Notes under the pieces: model-generated
What the model saw: only the letters and a program-made list of their open reading frames with translations
What the model was told of the DNA's origin: nothing
Database searches by the model: none
Translations under genes and position numbers: made by a program
DNA from: Eubacteriales bacterium
GTDB taxonomy: Bacteria > Bacillota > Clostridia > Lachnospirales > Lachnospiraceae
NCBI GenBank assembly: GCA_030524545.1
Contig: JAUNGM010000015.1
Span: 1 to 64,000, forward strand
Reading direction: 5' to 3'
Length of the DNA: 64,000 bases
In this document: piece by piece, positions 1-7,368 of the stretch
Numbering within the stretch: the first letter of the stretch is position 1
How the letters are laid out: every line of letters begins with the position of its first letter

Positions 1-53
1 AAAATTTCTTTTGATTTTTTCAATCATCTACTTGACTTTTAATAGTTGGTCTT

Positions 54-1193
54 TCAGTTAAACGGAATCTCCATTTTCTCGCGCATCTCTTTTGCGCAGG
101 CTACGATCTTGTCCCAGTTTGGCAGGATCCACTCGTCAATAAAGTCCTGTGGATAGTCCTTCACCTGCATATCATCAGGAAAAGCACCCGGCAGCCTTGC
201 CTGGACAACGCTCTGCAGGGACCATTCCCCAATCACGCTGGCCAACATCAGGTCACGCAGCTTTTTCGGAATCCTTTTATCCAGAGTATCATTTGTTACA
301 ATTTCGGCCTGATTTCCTGTCTGCTTTGAATCCTGTGCCGGTTCCGGCTGATTGATTGGCAGCGTCATCTGTTCTCCTGCAGACTGTGCAGGCTGTTCTT
401 TAGGCGGCTTTTCAATTTTGGGAGCAGCAGACTGAGGCTGGGGTGCTGATGCTGCAGCAGCCGAAGATGACTCAATAATCTGTCTAATGACGGAATAATC
501 AAACTCACACTCATCCGGCAGGCCGTAGCGGTTCTTTGCGTCCCAGCATGGGTGATGGGTCGTATACATTACCCTCTTTCCACCCTGTGCCTTATGCTTT
601 TTCCCCTTGTCATCTGTCGCAATGGAATAGGTTTTATAGTTGGCAAAAAGCAGGATGTCACTCCATTCTTTTACAAGAGGTGATGTTTGGGAAGAGGTCT
701 TTTTCCCAAGCTTCAGTTCCCAACGGTCATACGCACCCATTTCATCCGGCTGCTCAAATTTCCTGATCTGGGCATGTGCCGTAAGGACTGCGTTTACCCC
801 GACATCCACAACATCAGAAAGCTTATTCAAAAACCGGCCGAACTCTTCTTTCGTGTAAACATATCCATTTCCATAACCAAAGCTCTCCAGGCCATCTTTG
901 TGGTGTTTATCGCAAATATATTCCACACACATCATTTCCGCCCAGTCGATCGTATCAATGATCAGGGTTCTGCAGACTTCGGGGTGGGTACGCACATACT
1001 CCACCTGATCCATGAGCATTGTCCAGCTTGACGGCTTTTTAAACCTGGCTACGTCCATGTTTTTTGTGCTGCCCTCTGTGTCAATAAAAACCGGATCCGG
1101 AAACTGACTTGCAAACGTGGATTTTCCGATTCCCTCGGGACCATAGATCGTAATTTTCTTAGCACAGGGAATTTTCCCTTTAATTATCTCCAT
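54..1193 (-). CDS. Phage nucleotide-binding ATPase, Sak4-like (AAA_24)
   Basis: 379 residues. A Walker A motif GPEGIGKST lies at residues 18-26 and a Walker B-like LIIDT at 77-81. This compact RecA-like fold matches the phage AAA_24 family, whose Sak4 members assist single-strand annealing recombination and replication. Residues of about 245-300 form a Pro/Gln/Ala-rich linker leading to a separate C-terminal segment. The ATG follows immediately after the stop of the HNH-like gene, with an AAGAGGG ribosome site inside that gene, so translation is probably coupled. Assignment to recombination rests on family knowledge and on the SbcC-like ATPase in the same operon; no single-strand binding protein is visible in the window. 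Confidence 0.8.
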   Translation of the reverse strand: MEIIKGKIPCAKKITIYGPEGIGKSTFASQFPDPVFIDTEGSTKNMDVARFKKPSSWTMLMDQVEYVRTHPEVCRTLIIDTIDWAEMMCVEYICDKHHKDGLESFGYGNGYVYTKEEFGRFLNKLSDVVDVGVNAVLTAHAQIRKFEQPDEMGAYDRWELKLGKKTSSQTSPLVKEWSDILLFANYKTYSIATDDKGKKHKAQGGKRVMYTTHHPCWDAKNRYGLPDECEFDYSVIRQIIESSSAAAASAPQPQSAAPKIEKPPKEQPAQSAGEQMTLPINQPEPAQDSKQTGNQAEIVTNDTLDKRIPKKLRDLMLASVIGEWSLQSVVQARLPGAFPDDMQVKDYPQDFIDEWILPNWDKIVACAKEMREKMEIPFN

Positions 1194-1703
1194 CTAATTA
1201 ACCCTCTTTCTTCTATTATGACGTTGCACTTTCATATCCACCCACCTACAATTCCACGGTGCATAAGGACCATCAACATCTATTCTATCAATAGTGCATT
1301 TTCCAAATGGTGCTTCTGAATCATAACCGCTTTTCATTGCCCAATCATGAAAAGCCTGATAGTTCTCCTTCCATTCTTCGCAAATAACGATGCCTCGGCC
1401 TCCATAATGCTTGTAAAATTGAGAATTTGGATTATAACAACGCGCCTTCATGCTAGTCCATACATTGTACAAACGCTTATGTGATTGTCTATGAATTGCT
1501 TGTGTTTCGGAAATTCTATCTTTCATAAAACATCCACACGAACGTGTGTGTCCACTTTTTAAATTTCCTGATTTTACGATTATTTCTCTGCCGCAATCAC
1601 ATTTGCAAAGCCAAACAATTTGTCTATCTTTGGTTGTTCCGTATTTTGATAAAACGGTTAGCCTTCCGAATCGCTCCCCAGTTAAATCAATGCACCTCCC
1701 CAT
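1194..1703 (-). CDS. HNH/AP2-type phage DNA-binding protein
   Basis: 169 residues. The N-terminal half has a small Cys cluster (CKCDCG, then SCGC) typical of a zinc knuckle. The C-terminal half has the pattern YNP..., YGGRGI, W..., IDRID, CRW found in phage proteins annotated as AP2- or HNH-associated, often homing-endonuclease relatives. The ATG at 1701-1703 is chosen because GGGAGG lies 8 bases upstream; a longer frame to 1748 lacks a good site. It overlaps the preceding gene by 17 bases. Whether it cuts DNA is unknown; it could be a free-standing homing endonuclease that entered the early operon. Confidence 0.65.
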   Translation of the reverse strand: MGRCIDLTGERFGRLTVLSKYGTTKDRQIVWLCKCDCGREIIVKSGNLKSGHTRSCGCFMKDRISETQAIHRQSHKRLYNVWTSMKARCYNPNSQFYKHYGGRGIVICEEWKENYQAFHDWAMKSGYDSEAPFGKCTIDRIDVDGPYAPWNCRWVDMKVQRHNRRKRVN

Positions 1704-1938
1704 TTTCGCATCCTCCCTTCTCACCTCGAAAAATTGCAAATAACTCATTGGTTACAATTTTCAACTCATCTTTCAATGAATGTGTCATATCATCAAGTAC
1801 TACAAATGCCCACTCATATGTACTTATTGCATTGCTTTCGCTATAAATTGCTGTAAACAGTGCGTTCTGTAGGCTATTGATTTTCTCGGCTTCAATTCGT
1901 AAGTCCTCAACTTTGTACGCAATTTCTTTTATTGTCAT
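1687..1938 (-). CDS. Small phage protein, unknown function
   Basis: 83 residues with an AAGGAGGGCATT ribosome site just before the ATG. The protein is mostly helical in character (alternating hydrophobic and charged residues) with no Cys cluster, membrane segment or recognised motif. It is the first leftward gene after the internal divergent control region at 1939-2038, so the repressor encoded at 2039-2272 may control it. Its 3' end overlaps the HNH-like gene. I do not recognise a family. Confidence 0.6.
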   Translation of the reverse strand: MTIKEIAYKVEDLRIEAEKINSLQNALFTAIYSESNAISTYEWAFVVLDDMTHSLKDELKIVTNELFAIFRGEKGGCENGEVH

Positions 1939-1954
1939 AATGCCCTCCTTGTTT

Positions 1955-1973
1955 TACATACATTTTGTATGTA
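1955..1973. promoter_or_regulatory. Operator-like palindrome TACATAC-N5-GTATGTA
   Basis: A perfect 7-bp inverted repeat with a 5-bp spacer lies in the 100-bp divergent gap between 1687-1938 (minus) and the XRE gene at 2039 (plus). A degenerate half-copy (TTGTATGTA) follows at 2001-2009. Position and symmetry fit the binding site of the adjacent XRE regulator; that pairing is inferred. Confidence 0.55.
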
Positions 1974-2038
1974 TTTATTTTCAAAATAATATAGTACAAT
2001 TTGTATGTAATGTCAAGTTTTTTTTAGGAGGAGTCTTT

Positions 2039-2272
2039 ATGTTTAACAAAAGGTTGCGCGAAACCCGTATGAAATGTAAGTTTACACAACAAAATATGGC
2101 GGATAAACTTGGAATTTCTCTAAATGCTTATCAAAAATATGAGCAAGCTGAACGTTCACCATCATTAGATTGTCTTGTATCCATAGCAGATATTTTTAAT
2201 GTATCTACCGATTACTTGTTATGTAGGGATGAATTTATAAAATCTCATGGAGTTTCCGTTGATGAACATTGA
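2039..2272 (+). CDS. XRE-family repressor inside the early region
   Basis: 77 residues, almost entirely one helix-turn-helix domain (RLRETRMKCKFTQQNMADKL, then GISLNAYQKYEQ, a standard XRE pattern). The ATG at 2039 is preceded by TTAGGAGGAGTCTTT. It reads against the surrounding minus-strand operon, and its last 38 bases overlap the 3' end of another small XRE gene tail to tail. Together with the palindrome at 1955-1973 this forms a second small regulatory switch, separate from the main repressor/Cro pair at 7.6 kb. Autoregulation is inferred from layout. Confidence 0.8.
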   Translation: MFNKRLRETRMKCKFTQQNMADKLGISLNAYQKYEQAERSPSLDCLVSIADIFNVSTDYLLCRDEFIKSHGVSVDEH

Positions 2273-2426
2273 ATAAGTCTTCAAGATTGTCCCATATTTC
2301 AAAATCTCCTGTTCTACTTCCTTGCTCAATTTTTTGATAATAAATAAGGCTAATTCCAAGCGTATCTGCAACCTGCTGTTGTGTCATGCCCGCTTTCTGG
2401 CGGGCTTCTTTTAAATTTTTCCTCAT
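2235..2426 (-). CDS. Small XRE-family DNA-binding protein
   Basis: 63 residues, a single helix-turn-helix (residues of about 6-60: ARQKAGMTQQQVADTLGIS, then YYQKIEQGSR). Its ATG overlaps the stop of the upstream SbcC-like ATPase (TAATG), so it belongs to the minus-strand early operon and is translationally coupled. It is paired tail to tail with the opposing XRE gene at 2039-2272. It is probably a Cro-like partner or modulator; its target is not evident. Confidence 0.75.
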   Translation of the reverse strand: MRKNLKEARQKAGMTQQQVADTLGISLIYYQKIEQGSRTGDFEIWDNLEDLFNVHQRKLHEIL

Positions 2427-3739
2427 TAGAACTCACCTGTCCTCCACGGTTTAGAAGTTTGCGTTTCCTTTTTAATTGCAGTTGTTAAGTTTCCTTCCAT
2501 GTCATAAGAATAACCATCAGTTATCACGATGCTGCATTCGTCCCCTGTAGATACTCTAGTTGCAATAACTTGAAGCCCTTCTTTTTTTAGCCATTGACCA
2601 AATTCATTCAGTGTATCTAAATCAAATTGTTCCAATTTATCTATAAGTACGAAACCACACTCCGGATTCAGTTTTCTCACAATAGCCGTAGAAACGATCA
2701 GCCGTTCCGATCCGGACATGTTATCCCATTTCTGGCCTTTGTAGATCAGCTCCCCATCTGCAATCGATAATTCCGGAAGAGGCAGTTCCGCATGATCCAG
2801 AAGATCTGTCCTGGCCTTTCTCGTATCGTTGATCTTGGCTGTAAGTGCTGCGTACTGATTCTTATATGTAAGCGCATCGTCTTCTGCTTTTTCCTTATCC
2901 AGATTCGCTCTGACCTTGCGGTTGATCTCCTCAATATCTGCAATATTGGCTTCCAGCTCTACAGTAGACTGATCCTGAAGATCTTTTGCAGAAGTTAAGG
3001 CGATATACATATCACTTTTAACTTCTTCATACTGTTTCTCTTTCCTCTCCAGTTCATCTCTCAATTTCGCAATCTCTGCTGCCATTTGGTTTACCTGATT
3101 CTGCAGTTGTGCAGCATGGTCACGTTTCCTCTGGTTCTCTCCATTCCTGGCAAGGATTTCCTGCTGCTGTTTGATCAACTCCGATGGAGATACCAGATCC
3201 TTTGGTGCATCCGGATAATAGGTCTGTTCTTTGGCGAATTTCTCCTTCTGGGTTGCAATACGGCCTATATAGGTACGCTCATTGAACAGTTCTTTTTCCT
3301 GTTTTTCCAATTCTGCCAGTCTGTCACCTACGCCAATGATCTGCAGCAATGTATTGGCTTTCTCTTTGGAACTGGATTCCATGAACTTCGGAAGATCTAA
3401 AGCCAACTGCTCCACAAACTCATTCAGGAGCTGCTGGCCAGCTTTCTGGCCGTTCGGATCCGTGACCTTTAGATCGCTGTTTTTTCCCTTACGCTCCACT
3501 ACCAGGCCATTGCTCAATACAATATGTAAGGTTGGCGGAATGGCAGAATCATGGTTCTTTGCTTCGGACGGACGGTAACGATCGCCGCCTAACGCCCAGG
3601 CAATCGCATCCAGGACAGAAGTCTTCCCTTGGCCATTCTTGCCGCCAATCACAGTCAGTCCGTTGGACGTAGGCTCTACCTTTACTGCCTTAATACGCTT
3701 AACGTTTTCTGCTTCTAACCGGTTGATTTTTATGCTCAT
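2426..3739 (-). CDS. SbcC/RecF/Rad50-like AAA ATPase
   Basis: 437 residues. A Walker A GGKNGQGKTS follows an N-terminal beta strand at about residues 32-41, with the QxP-like region near 60-70. The middle (about 145-290) is a charged coiled coil. The C-terminal head has a signature-like MSGSER and a Walker B-like FVLIDKLEQFD. This is the layout of small Rad50/SbcC-type phage ATPases that act with nucleases or annealing proteins. No partner nuclease is seen next to it. The ATG at 3737-3739 follows AGGAAAAAA; the gene overlaps the sigma-like gene upstream by 41 bases, indicating operon coupling. Confidence 0.8.
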   Translation of the reverse strand: MSIKINRLEAENVKRIKAVKVEPTSNGLTVIGGKNGQGKTSVLDAIAWALGGDRYRPSEAKNHDSAIPPTLHIVLSNGLVVERKGKNSDLKVTDPNGQKAGQQLLNEFVEQLALDLPKFMESSSKEKANTLLQIIGVGDRLAELEKQEKELFNERTYIGRIATQKEKFAKEQTYYPDAPKDLVSPSELIKQQQEILARNGENQRKRDHAAQLQNQVNQMAAEIAKLRDELERKEKQYEEVKSDMYIALTSAKDLQDQSTVELEANIADIEEINRKVRANLDKEKAEDDALTYKNQYAALTAKINDTRKARTDLLDHAELPLPELSIADGELIYKGQKWDNMSGSERLIVSTAIVRKLNPECGFVLIDKLEQFDLDTLNEFGQWLKKEGLQVIATRVSTGDECSIVITDGYSYDMEGNLTTAIKKETQTSKPWRTGEF

Positions 3740-4373
3740 TTTTTTCCTGCTCCTTTCTGGTCACATAGACTTTATTGTCAATTCTGAAGACATCAATTTT
3801 CTCCTGAAGCTCATGCTTTCTTCTGTAGTATTGAAGAGTTTTAGTCCTACTTTTTGCAATGTTAATGCCCTCTTCTTCATAATCGAAACACATATTTTTC
3901 ATTTTTGATTCCAAGAAGGATTCTACTGCAATCACTTCATCACTTTTCTTTCTTGGTGCACCAAGCCTTACTTTCTCCGGAATTTTTACGTTATAACTGA
4001 TATTCATATCTTTTTCTCCTGTATATAGATATTGCAGATTCTCATAGGTGATGGTATCCATCAGTGTCATGTCTTCCGTCCCTGGAATGGGGCTGTCCAA
4101 ACTGACCGGCTGAATCCGCCGTTCCTGCTTCTTCCGTTCGTTATGTACAGCGGAACCCATGGCATTCCAGGCTATGGTACTGAACTTATAACAGTGCAGC
4201 TCCGGCTGCTGGAACCATTTCTTCACAGACAGCAGGTACCGGAATACCACCACATCATACCAGTCATCCAATGGAAGCTTCCGGCTCTTCAGGAATCCTT
4301 CTATGAGATAATGATGCTTCTCTGCAAAAGCTTGTTCTTCGGGTGACAGAGGAGTATATTGTGTTACATGCAA
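3699..4373 (-). CDS. Phage sigma-70-like protein
   Basis: About 224 residues. The N-terminal segment (PLSPEEQAFAEKHHYLIEGF, then a W-Y-D-V-V-V-F-R-Y-L pattern and FSTIAWNAM) matches a family of sigma region-2-like proteins common in Lachnospiraceae phages. The C-terminal part is basic and could bind DNA. No ATG is available. A TTG at 4371-4373 is chosen because the upstream 11-G tract would serve as ribosome site; a second TTG at 4392-4394 overlaps the previous stop and would add GGGG-containing residues encoded by the tract. If the tract length changes, the longer version would shift frame. It may redirect host polymerase, which is an inference from the family. Confidence 0.6.
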   Translation of the reverse strand: MHVTQYTPLSPEEQAFAEKHHYLIEGFLKSRKLPLDDWYDVVVFRYLLSVKKWFQQPELHCYKFSTIAWNAMGSAVHNERKKQERRIQPVSLDSPIPGTEDMTLMDTITYENLQYLYTGEKDMNISYNVKIPEKVRLGAPRKKSDEVIAVESFLESKMKNMCFDYEEEGINIAKSRTKTLQYYRRKHELQEKIDVFRIDNKVYVTRKEQEKNEHKNQPVRSRKR

Positions 4374-4377
4374 GATA

Positions 4378-4388
4378 CCCCCCCCCCC
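4378..4388. repeat. Homopolymer tract of 11 C (G on minus strand)
   Basis: Eleven identical bases lie between the stop of the gene at 4391-4561 and the start of the sigma-like gene. On the coding strand they occupy the ribosome-binding position of the downstream gene. Tracts of this kind are prone to slippage in replication and sequencing. Confidence 0.9.
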
Positions 4389-4390
4389 GA

Positions 4391-4561
4391 TCAATTTTTA
4401 AACTTATGTCCATTACAGTGAAGGTAATCCTCTGCTGGTGCATAATCGGAAAGCACGACCTTTGGCATGTCCCCTTCATAACAAACATGATCACCTTCTT
4501 CGATCGGGATACAGTTGCTGCAGTATTCGCAGCAGGCTTTCTTACTCTTCTTTTTGCTCAT
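4391..4561 (-). CDS. Small Cys-rich (zinc-ribbon-like) phage protein
   Basis: 56 residues. A lysine-rich start is followed by CC-x2-YC-x2-C around residues 10-17, a further Cys at 27 and a C-terminal Cys-x-x-H near 49-52, suggesting metal binding. The ATG at 4559-4561 lies within the end of the upstream gene, and the TGA stop overlaps a TTG that could start the sigma-like gene, so it fits the coupled operon. Codon content and the lack of internal stops support it. No function is assigned. Confidence 0.6.
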   Translation of the reverse strand: MSKKKSKKACCEYCSNCIPIEEGDHVCYEGDMPKVVLSDYAPAEDYLHCNGHKFKN

Positions 4562-4952
4562 CTGTTTTCTCCTTATTCATAATCTGACTGATGTTCTGTG
4601 GGCTGCAGCCCATTTCCTCCGCAATGGCCTTCAGAGTCCATCCGGCTTTCCTGAGGGCCTTTACCTTCCCGACATCGATTGGTTTACATTCCGCCTTCTT
4701 AGGGCCGGCATTGCTTTTTGGGGGGCACTCCAGAATATCGCCCTCCATCTTTTCAATGGTGATAGCAGGCGGTACCGGAACCATGTCAGGATCTGCTTCG
4801 GGAGCATCCTCCACAAAGTCTGCTCCGATATCGTCCAGGCCCATAAGCACTCCAAGCGTAAGAGTCGCAATGTCTGCATCCAGGATCACGGTCACTTCTT
4901 TACCCCGCATTCTTTCCTGCAAGGCCTCCGGAAGATCTAACTTCTTTTTCAT
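4542..4952 (-). CDS. Phage protein with C-terminal helix-turn-helix
   Basis: 136 residues from the ATG at 4950-4952, chosen because GGAGG lies 10 bases upstream; the earlier ATG at 4970 overlaps that site. The N-terminal two thirds are acidic and Pro-rich without a known domain. The C-terminal stretch (VGKVKALRKAGWTLKAIAEE, then MGCSPQNISQIMN) is a resolvase/XRE-like helix-turn-helix. It overlaps the small Cys-rich gene by 20 bases. Probably a DNA-binding accessory protein. Confidence 0.65.
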   Translation of the reverse strand: MKKKLDLPEALQERMRGKEVTVILDADIATLTLGVLMGLDDIGADFVEDAPEADPDMVPVPPAITIEKMEGDILECPPKSNAGPKKAECKPIDVGKVKALRKAGWTLKAIAEEMGCSPQNISQIMNKEKTDEQKEE

Positions 4953-5003
4953 TCTTGATTTTTCCTCCATTTCTGATAGAATATGGATAGGTATTATTAC
5001 CTA

Positions 5004-5375
5004 TCATGCGTACTGAGCCTTACGGGTGCCAGCCCTGGGGCTCATTTCAGTTTCCGGCCAATCCTTCAGTTTCAGATAAAGGCAGGCCAACAGATTTCCA
5101 TTCGTAGGCTTCTGGGCTGATGTCATGTACTTATTCAAAGAATCAAGGTTCCCATATGTAACGGCCTTTTCAAATGCAGACCGGATACAGCGTTCAACAC
5201 CTGTCCAGGAAGTATTATGTTTGCCTGCAATTTTCTGGTATAGTGCTACCTTCTTTGAAGTTATGTAGAATTCATCCTGTGCATAAATCTCCATAGCATC
5301 ACAGATGTAATGGAACCCTTTCAGGTTTGCCGGTACTCCCAGTTCGATCAGTACGTCAGCAGTTCTTTTCCTCAT
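5004..5375 (-). CDS. Spo0A C-terminal-domain protein encoded by phage
   Basis: 123 residues that align along most of their length with the DNA-binding effector domain of the sporulation master regulator Spo0A. Seen here: LGVPANLKGFHYICDA near the start, KIAGKHNTSWTGVERCIR in the middle and YGNLDSLNKY towards the end, the three signature blocks of that domain. There is no receiver domain, so phosphorelay control is absent. The ATG overlaps the stop of the upstream gene (ATGA). In the host Spo0A binds 0A boxes; a free-standing effector domain might read or block those sites, or serve as a phage regulator. The domain call is firm, the role is inferred. Confidence 0.85.
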   Translation of the reverse strand: MRKRTADVLIELGVPANLKGFHYICDAMEIYAQDEFYITSKKVALYQKIAGKHNTSWTGVERCIRSAFEKAVTYGNLDSLNKYMTSAQKPTNGNLLACLYLKLKDWPETEMSPRAGTRKAQYA

Positions 5376-5629
5376 TTGTTTTCTTCCCCTTTCTTGATCA
5401 GTCTTTCCAGATGCTCTTTGGCCGCCTCGAAGTTCTTTCTGTTATCGGTTGAAAATTCTTTATAATCGTGCAAGGTATAAAATCCGTCATAGTCACGTCC
5501 TCTGTCCCATCCGGCATCTAAAATACCAATGTTCATATAATCTTTTGCTAAACTGATACTCACATATGCTTTTGCTTCCATTGTTTCCATGGAAAGCTCA
5601 AACAGTTCTTTTACCATCTCTTTAAACAT
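5372..5629 (-). CDS. Small phage protein, unknown function
   Basis: 85 residues from the ATG at 5627-5629, which has AAGGAGAAAGAGC directly upstream; a slightly longer frame lacks a site. It is acidic and helical, with a GWDRGRDYDGFY segment in the middle and a Lys/Glu-rich tail. It overlaps both neighbours by a few bases. No family recognised. Confidence 0.6.
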   Translation of the reverse strand: MFKEMVKELFELSMETMEAKAYVSISLAKDYMNIGILDAGWDRGRDYDGFYTLHDYKEFSTDNRKNFEAAKEHLERLIKKGEENK

Positions 5630-5771
5630 GCTCTTTCTCCTTTGCAAAAAATAAATTTATCATGTAAACCAGCGCCGCCAACCCCATGGCAATCACAATC
5701 TGCTCAGCCGGATCCGCCTCCCAGATTGGCAGGAAGGATAACAGGCCGCCAGCCATCAGGCTGTTAATCAT
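5622..5771 (-). CDS. Small membrane protein
   Basis: 49 residues with two hydrophobic stretches (about residues 3-15 and 26-42) separated by an acidic turn (WEADPAEQ), so probably one or two membrane segments. The ATG overlaps the end of the upstream gene by 8 bases and the stop overlaps the start of the next gene (CATGTTTAA). This overlapping fit and the open frame are the support. Function unknown. Confidence 0.5.
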   Translation of the reverse strand: MINSLMAGGLLSFLPIWEADPAEQIVIAMGLAALVYMINLFFAKEKEHV

Positions 5772-6024
5772 GTCTCTTTTCACTGGGATCCTCCCGTATC
5801 ATCCGCATGAACACTTCATCCGGAAGCCTAGCTTCCCTGTAAAGGATCCGAAGTTCACCAAGCGTAAGCTGCTCAGGGTGCTTTTGTCTTTTGTAATGGG
5901 TCGGTTTGCTGTATCCCATAATCTTGCACGCTTGGTCATCGGAAATGCCTGCACAGAAAAAGCTGTATACTTTTCTGAAAGCATCATCTAGTTTGGCGGT
6001 TCTGCTTATGTTCACTTTTGGCAT
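5764..6024 (-). CDS. Small phage protein, possible helix-turn-helix
   Basis: 86 residues from the ATG at 6022-6024, preceded by GGAGGAGGTGACATAC. The segment SDDQACKIMGYSKPTHYKRQ reads like a helix-turn-helix, followed by a basic patch and an acidic C terminus. It lies in the early operon, 5 bases after the Lar-like gene. Family not recognised; a DNA-binding role is possible. Confidence 0.6.
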   Translation of the reverse strand: MPKVNISRTAKLDDAFRKVYSFFCAGISDDQACKIMGYSKPTHYKRQKHPEQLTLGELRILYREARLPDEVFMRMIREDPSEKRHD

Positions 6025-6029
6025 GTATG

Positions 6030-6299
6030 TCACCTCCTCCGCGAATTCCACTTTTCAATAACGTTGTTCTCACATTCTTCAATGGAAATGTATCTGGATG
6101 GAATATTCAAAAATGCCACTGTCGCCCCTTCTAATTCTGTAACAGTCTTTGCGTGACAGCTTATACAAGATACAAATGCCGTCTTATGACCGAACATTTC
6201 TCCATGCCCTAATATTGCTTTTCCTCCACAGAATGGACATTTCTTTATTTTCTTTGCTATCTCAATCACCTCCCGTATAGAGTAGTATTGACTTTTCAT
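6030..6299 (-). CDS. Lar-like zinc protein (restriction alleviation family)
   Basis: 89 residues with the family pattern: KKCPFCGGKA at residues 20-29, a second Cys pair CISCHAK near 45-51 and a C-terminal VIEKWNSRR. Lar proteins of Rac-type phages dampen type I restriction, but many homologues are known only by the zinc fold. The start is uncertain. The only ATG (6297-6299) has a weak site, while a perfect GGGAGGTGATT lies inside the frame, 8 bases before an ATA that would give a protein starting just ahead of the zinc motif. A non-standard start there is possible. Confidence 0.7.
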   Translation of the reverse strand: MKSQYYSIREVIEIAKKIKKCPFCGGKAILGHGEMFGHKTAFVSCISCHAKTVTELEGATVAFLNIPSRYISIEECENNVIEKWNSRRR

Positions 6300-6364
6300 T
6301 TCTTTAACTTTATTCTGTATTTATAAACACCAACGCGCAGAACACAGAAGAGGGGAATACAGTT

Positions 6365-6688
6365 ATGAATCAGAATAAAAAACTTAATCGCCAGATGCGT
6401 AGATTTCTCAAAAAATTAGACAAAGGAAAGCCTATTGATTATGAAGATGCTGTTATTCGCAAATGTGTTTACGAATGCGACAAACGTGGATATGTAGCTG
6501 GCTATCGGCATTGTTCACGTGTTGCTGATAACCATATCGTTTTTGACTACAATAATCCCTGTGTAGAAAAAGCTGGTTATGAATTCCTTTATCCAAAACG
6601 TGATTGGATTGCTATCTGGACATTGATCGCTAGTGTGATAACAGCAGTAGGAGTATTACTCCAACTAATATTACAAATTGTACAATAA
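6365..6688 (+). CDS. Hypothetical protein with C-terminal membrane anchor
   Basis: 107 residues reading against the operon. The first 75 residues are basic and soluble. The last 25 (DWIAIWTLIASVITAVGV and on) form one membrane helix. AGAGGGG precedes the ATG. It sits between the antirepressor and the early operon, where lysogenic-conversion genes are often found, so it may be expressed from the prophage. The function is unknown. A 30-codon frame lies antisense to its membrane-segment codons. Confidence 0.6.
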   Translation: MNQNKKLNRQMRRFLKKLDKGKPIDYEDAVIRKCVYECDKRGYVAGYRHCSRVADNHIVFDYNNPCVEKAGYEFLYPKRDWIAIWTLIASVITAVGVLLQLILQIVQ

Positions 6689-6722
6689 GAATTATCGTAT
6701 AAATATTCGGTTTCTTGTTCAT
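6630..6722 (-). CDS. Candidate 30-residue membrane peptide
   Basis: The frame starts MNKKPNIYTIIL and is nearly all hydrophobic to its end LLLLSH, one predicted membrane helix. The ribosome site ATTAGGAGGCTAC before the ATG is as good as any in the region. It lies in the early-operon direction between the antirepressor and the Lar-like gene, but its 3' two thirds are antisense to the membrane segment of the gene at 6365-6688. Complementarity of hydrophobic codons can create such frames by chance, so it is only a candidate. Confidence 0.4.
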   Translation of the reverse strand: MNKKPNIYTIILIVQFVILVGVILLLLLSH

Positions 6723-6780
6723 GTAGCCTCCTAATCCTTACAAAAAATATTCAATAGGTACTTCGAAGTAATCGGTAAGG

Positions 6781-7350
6781 CTAATCCAGAAAACTCATCT
6801 GTTCATACTCTGGAGTTTTTACACATCCTTCTGGAAGATGAATACCAAACTGTTTTGATAACATCACGAATGCTTCTGCTATTTTATGCGGAGCCAACTG
6901 CTGCCGGACGAAAACTCTATCCATGGCTTTTATATAACTGGCAATCTCACCGATAGGGATTTGTTCTGGCGGAAGTTCTTTCCTTACTAATTTCTTAGTT
7001 CCATTCTCCACGCCTACAAAATAATTTCTGGCAGCTTCACCCTTCGGTGATTTTGATACCATGGAAAGTTTCTTAGCAAAGCTAGCAGTTAATTTAAAAT
7101 CAGTAGATGCCTGTCCTCCCCATTCACCATTTGTGGTGAATGCCCAGAAATCAACATCTCTTTCTGCGAATCGGTTCTGCAAAATATTCTTTTCACACCA
7201 TCTTGCGTAATGTGCAGGCTCAAGCTCTAAAAACTTATACAACTTTTTTGCCGTTGTCATTCCCTGCGCGTCTACGCCGAGAGCAATTTCGATAGGGGTT
7301 TGTTTACTTGTGTCAGGTGTTCCGAATACTTCGGTAAAAATATCATTCAT
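6781..7350 (-). CDS. AntA/AntB-type phage antirepressor
   Basis: 189 residues from the ATG at 7348-7350, preceded by AAGGAGGATATACATA. The N-terminal half carries the AntA/AntB pattern (IEIALGVDAQGMTTAKKLYK, then FLELEPAHYARWCEKNI, then FAERDVDFWAF). The C-terminal half is variable. Such proteins relieve repression of phage lytic genes. An operator-like repeat at 7369-7384, matching that of the repressor/Cro promoter, lies immediately upstream, so the main repressor may control this gene. Confidence 0.85.
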   Translation of the reverse strand: MNDIFTEVFGTPDTSKQTPIEIALGVDAQGMTTAKKLYKFLELEPAHYARWCEKNILQNRFAERDVDFWAFTTNGEWGGQASTDFKLTASFAKKLSMVSKSPKGEAARNYFVGVENGTKKLVRKELPPEQIPIGEIASYIKAMDRVFVRQQLAPHKIAEAFVMLSKQFGIHLPEGCVKTPEYEQMSFLD

Positions 7351-7368
7351 TATGTATATCCTCCTTTT

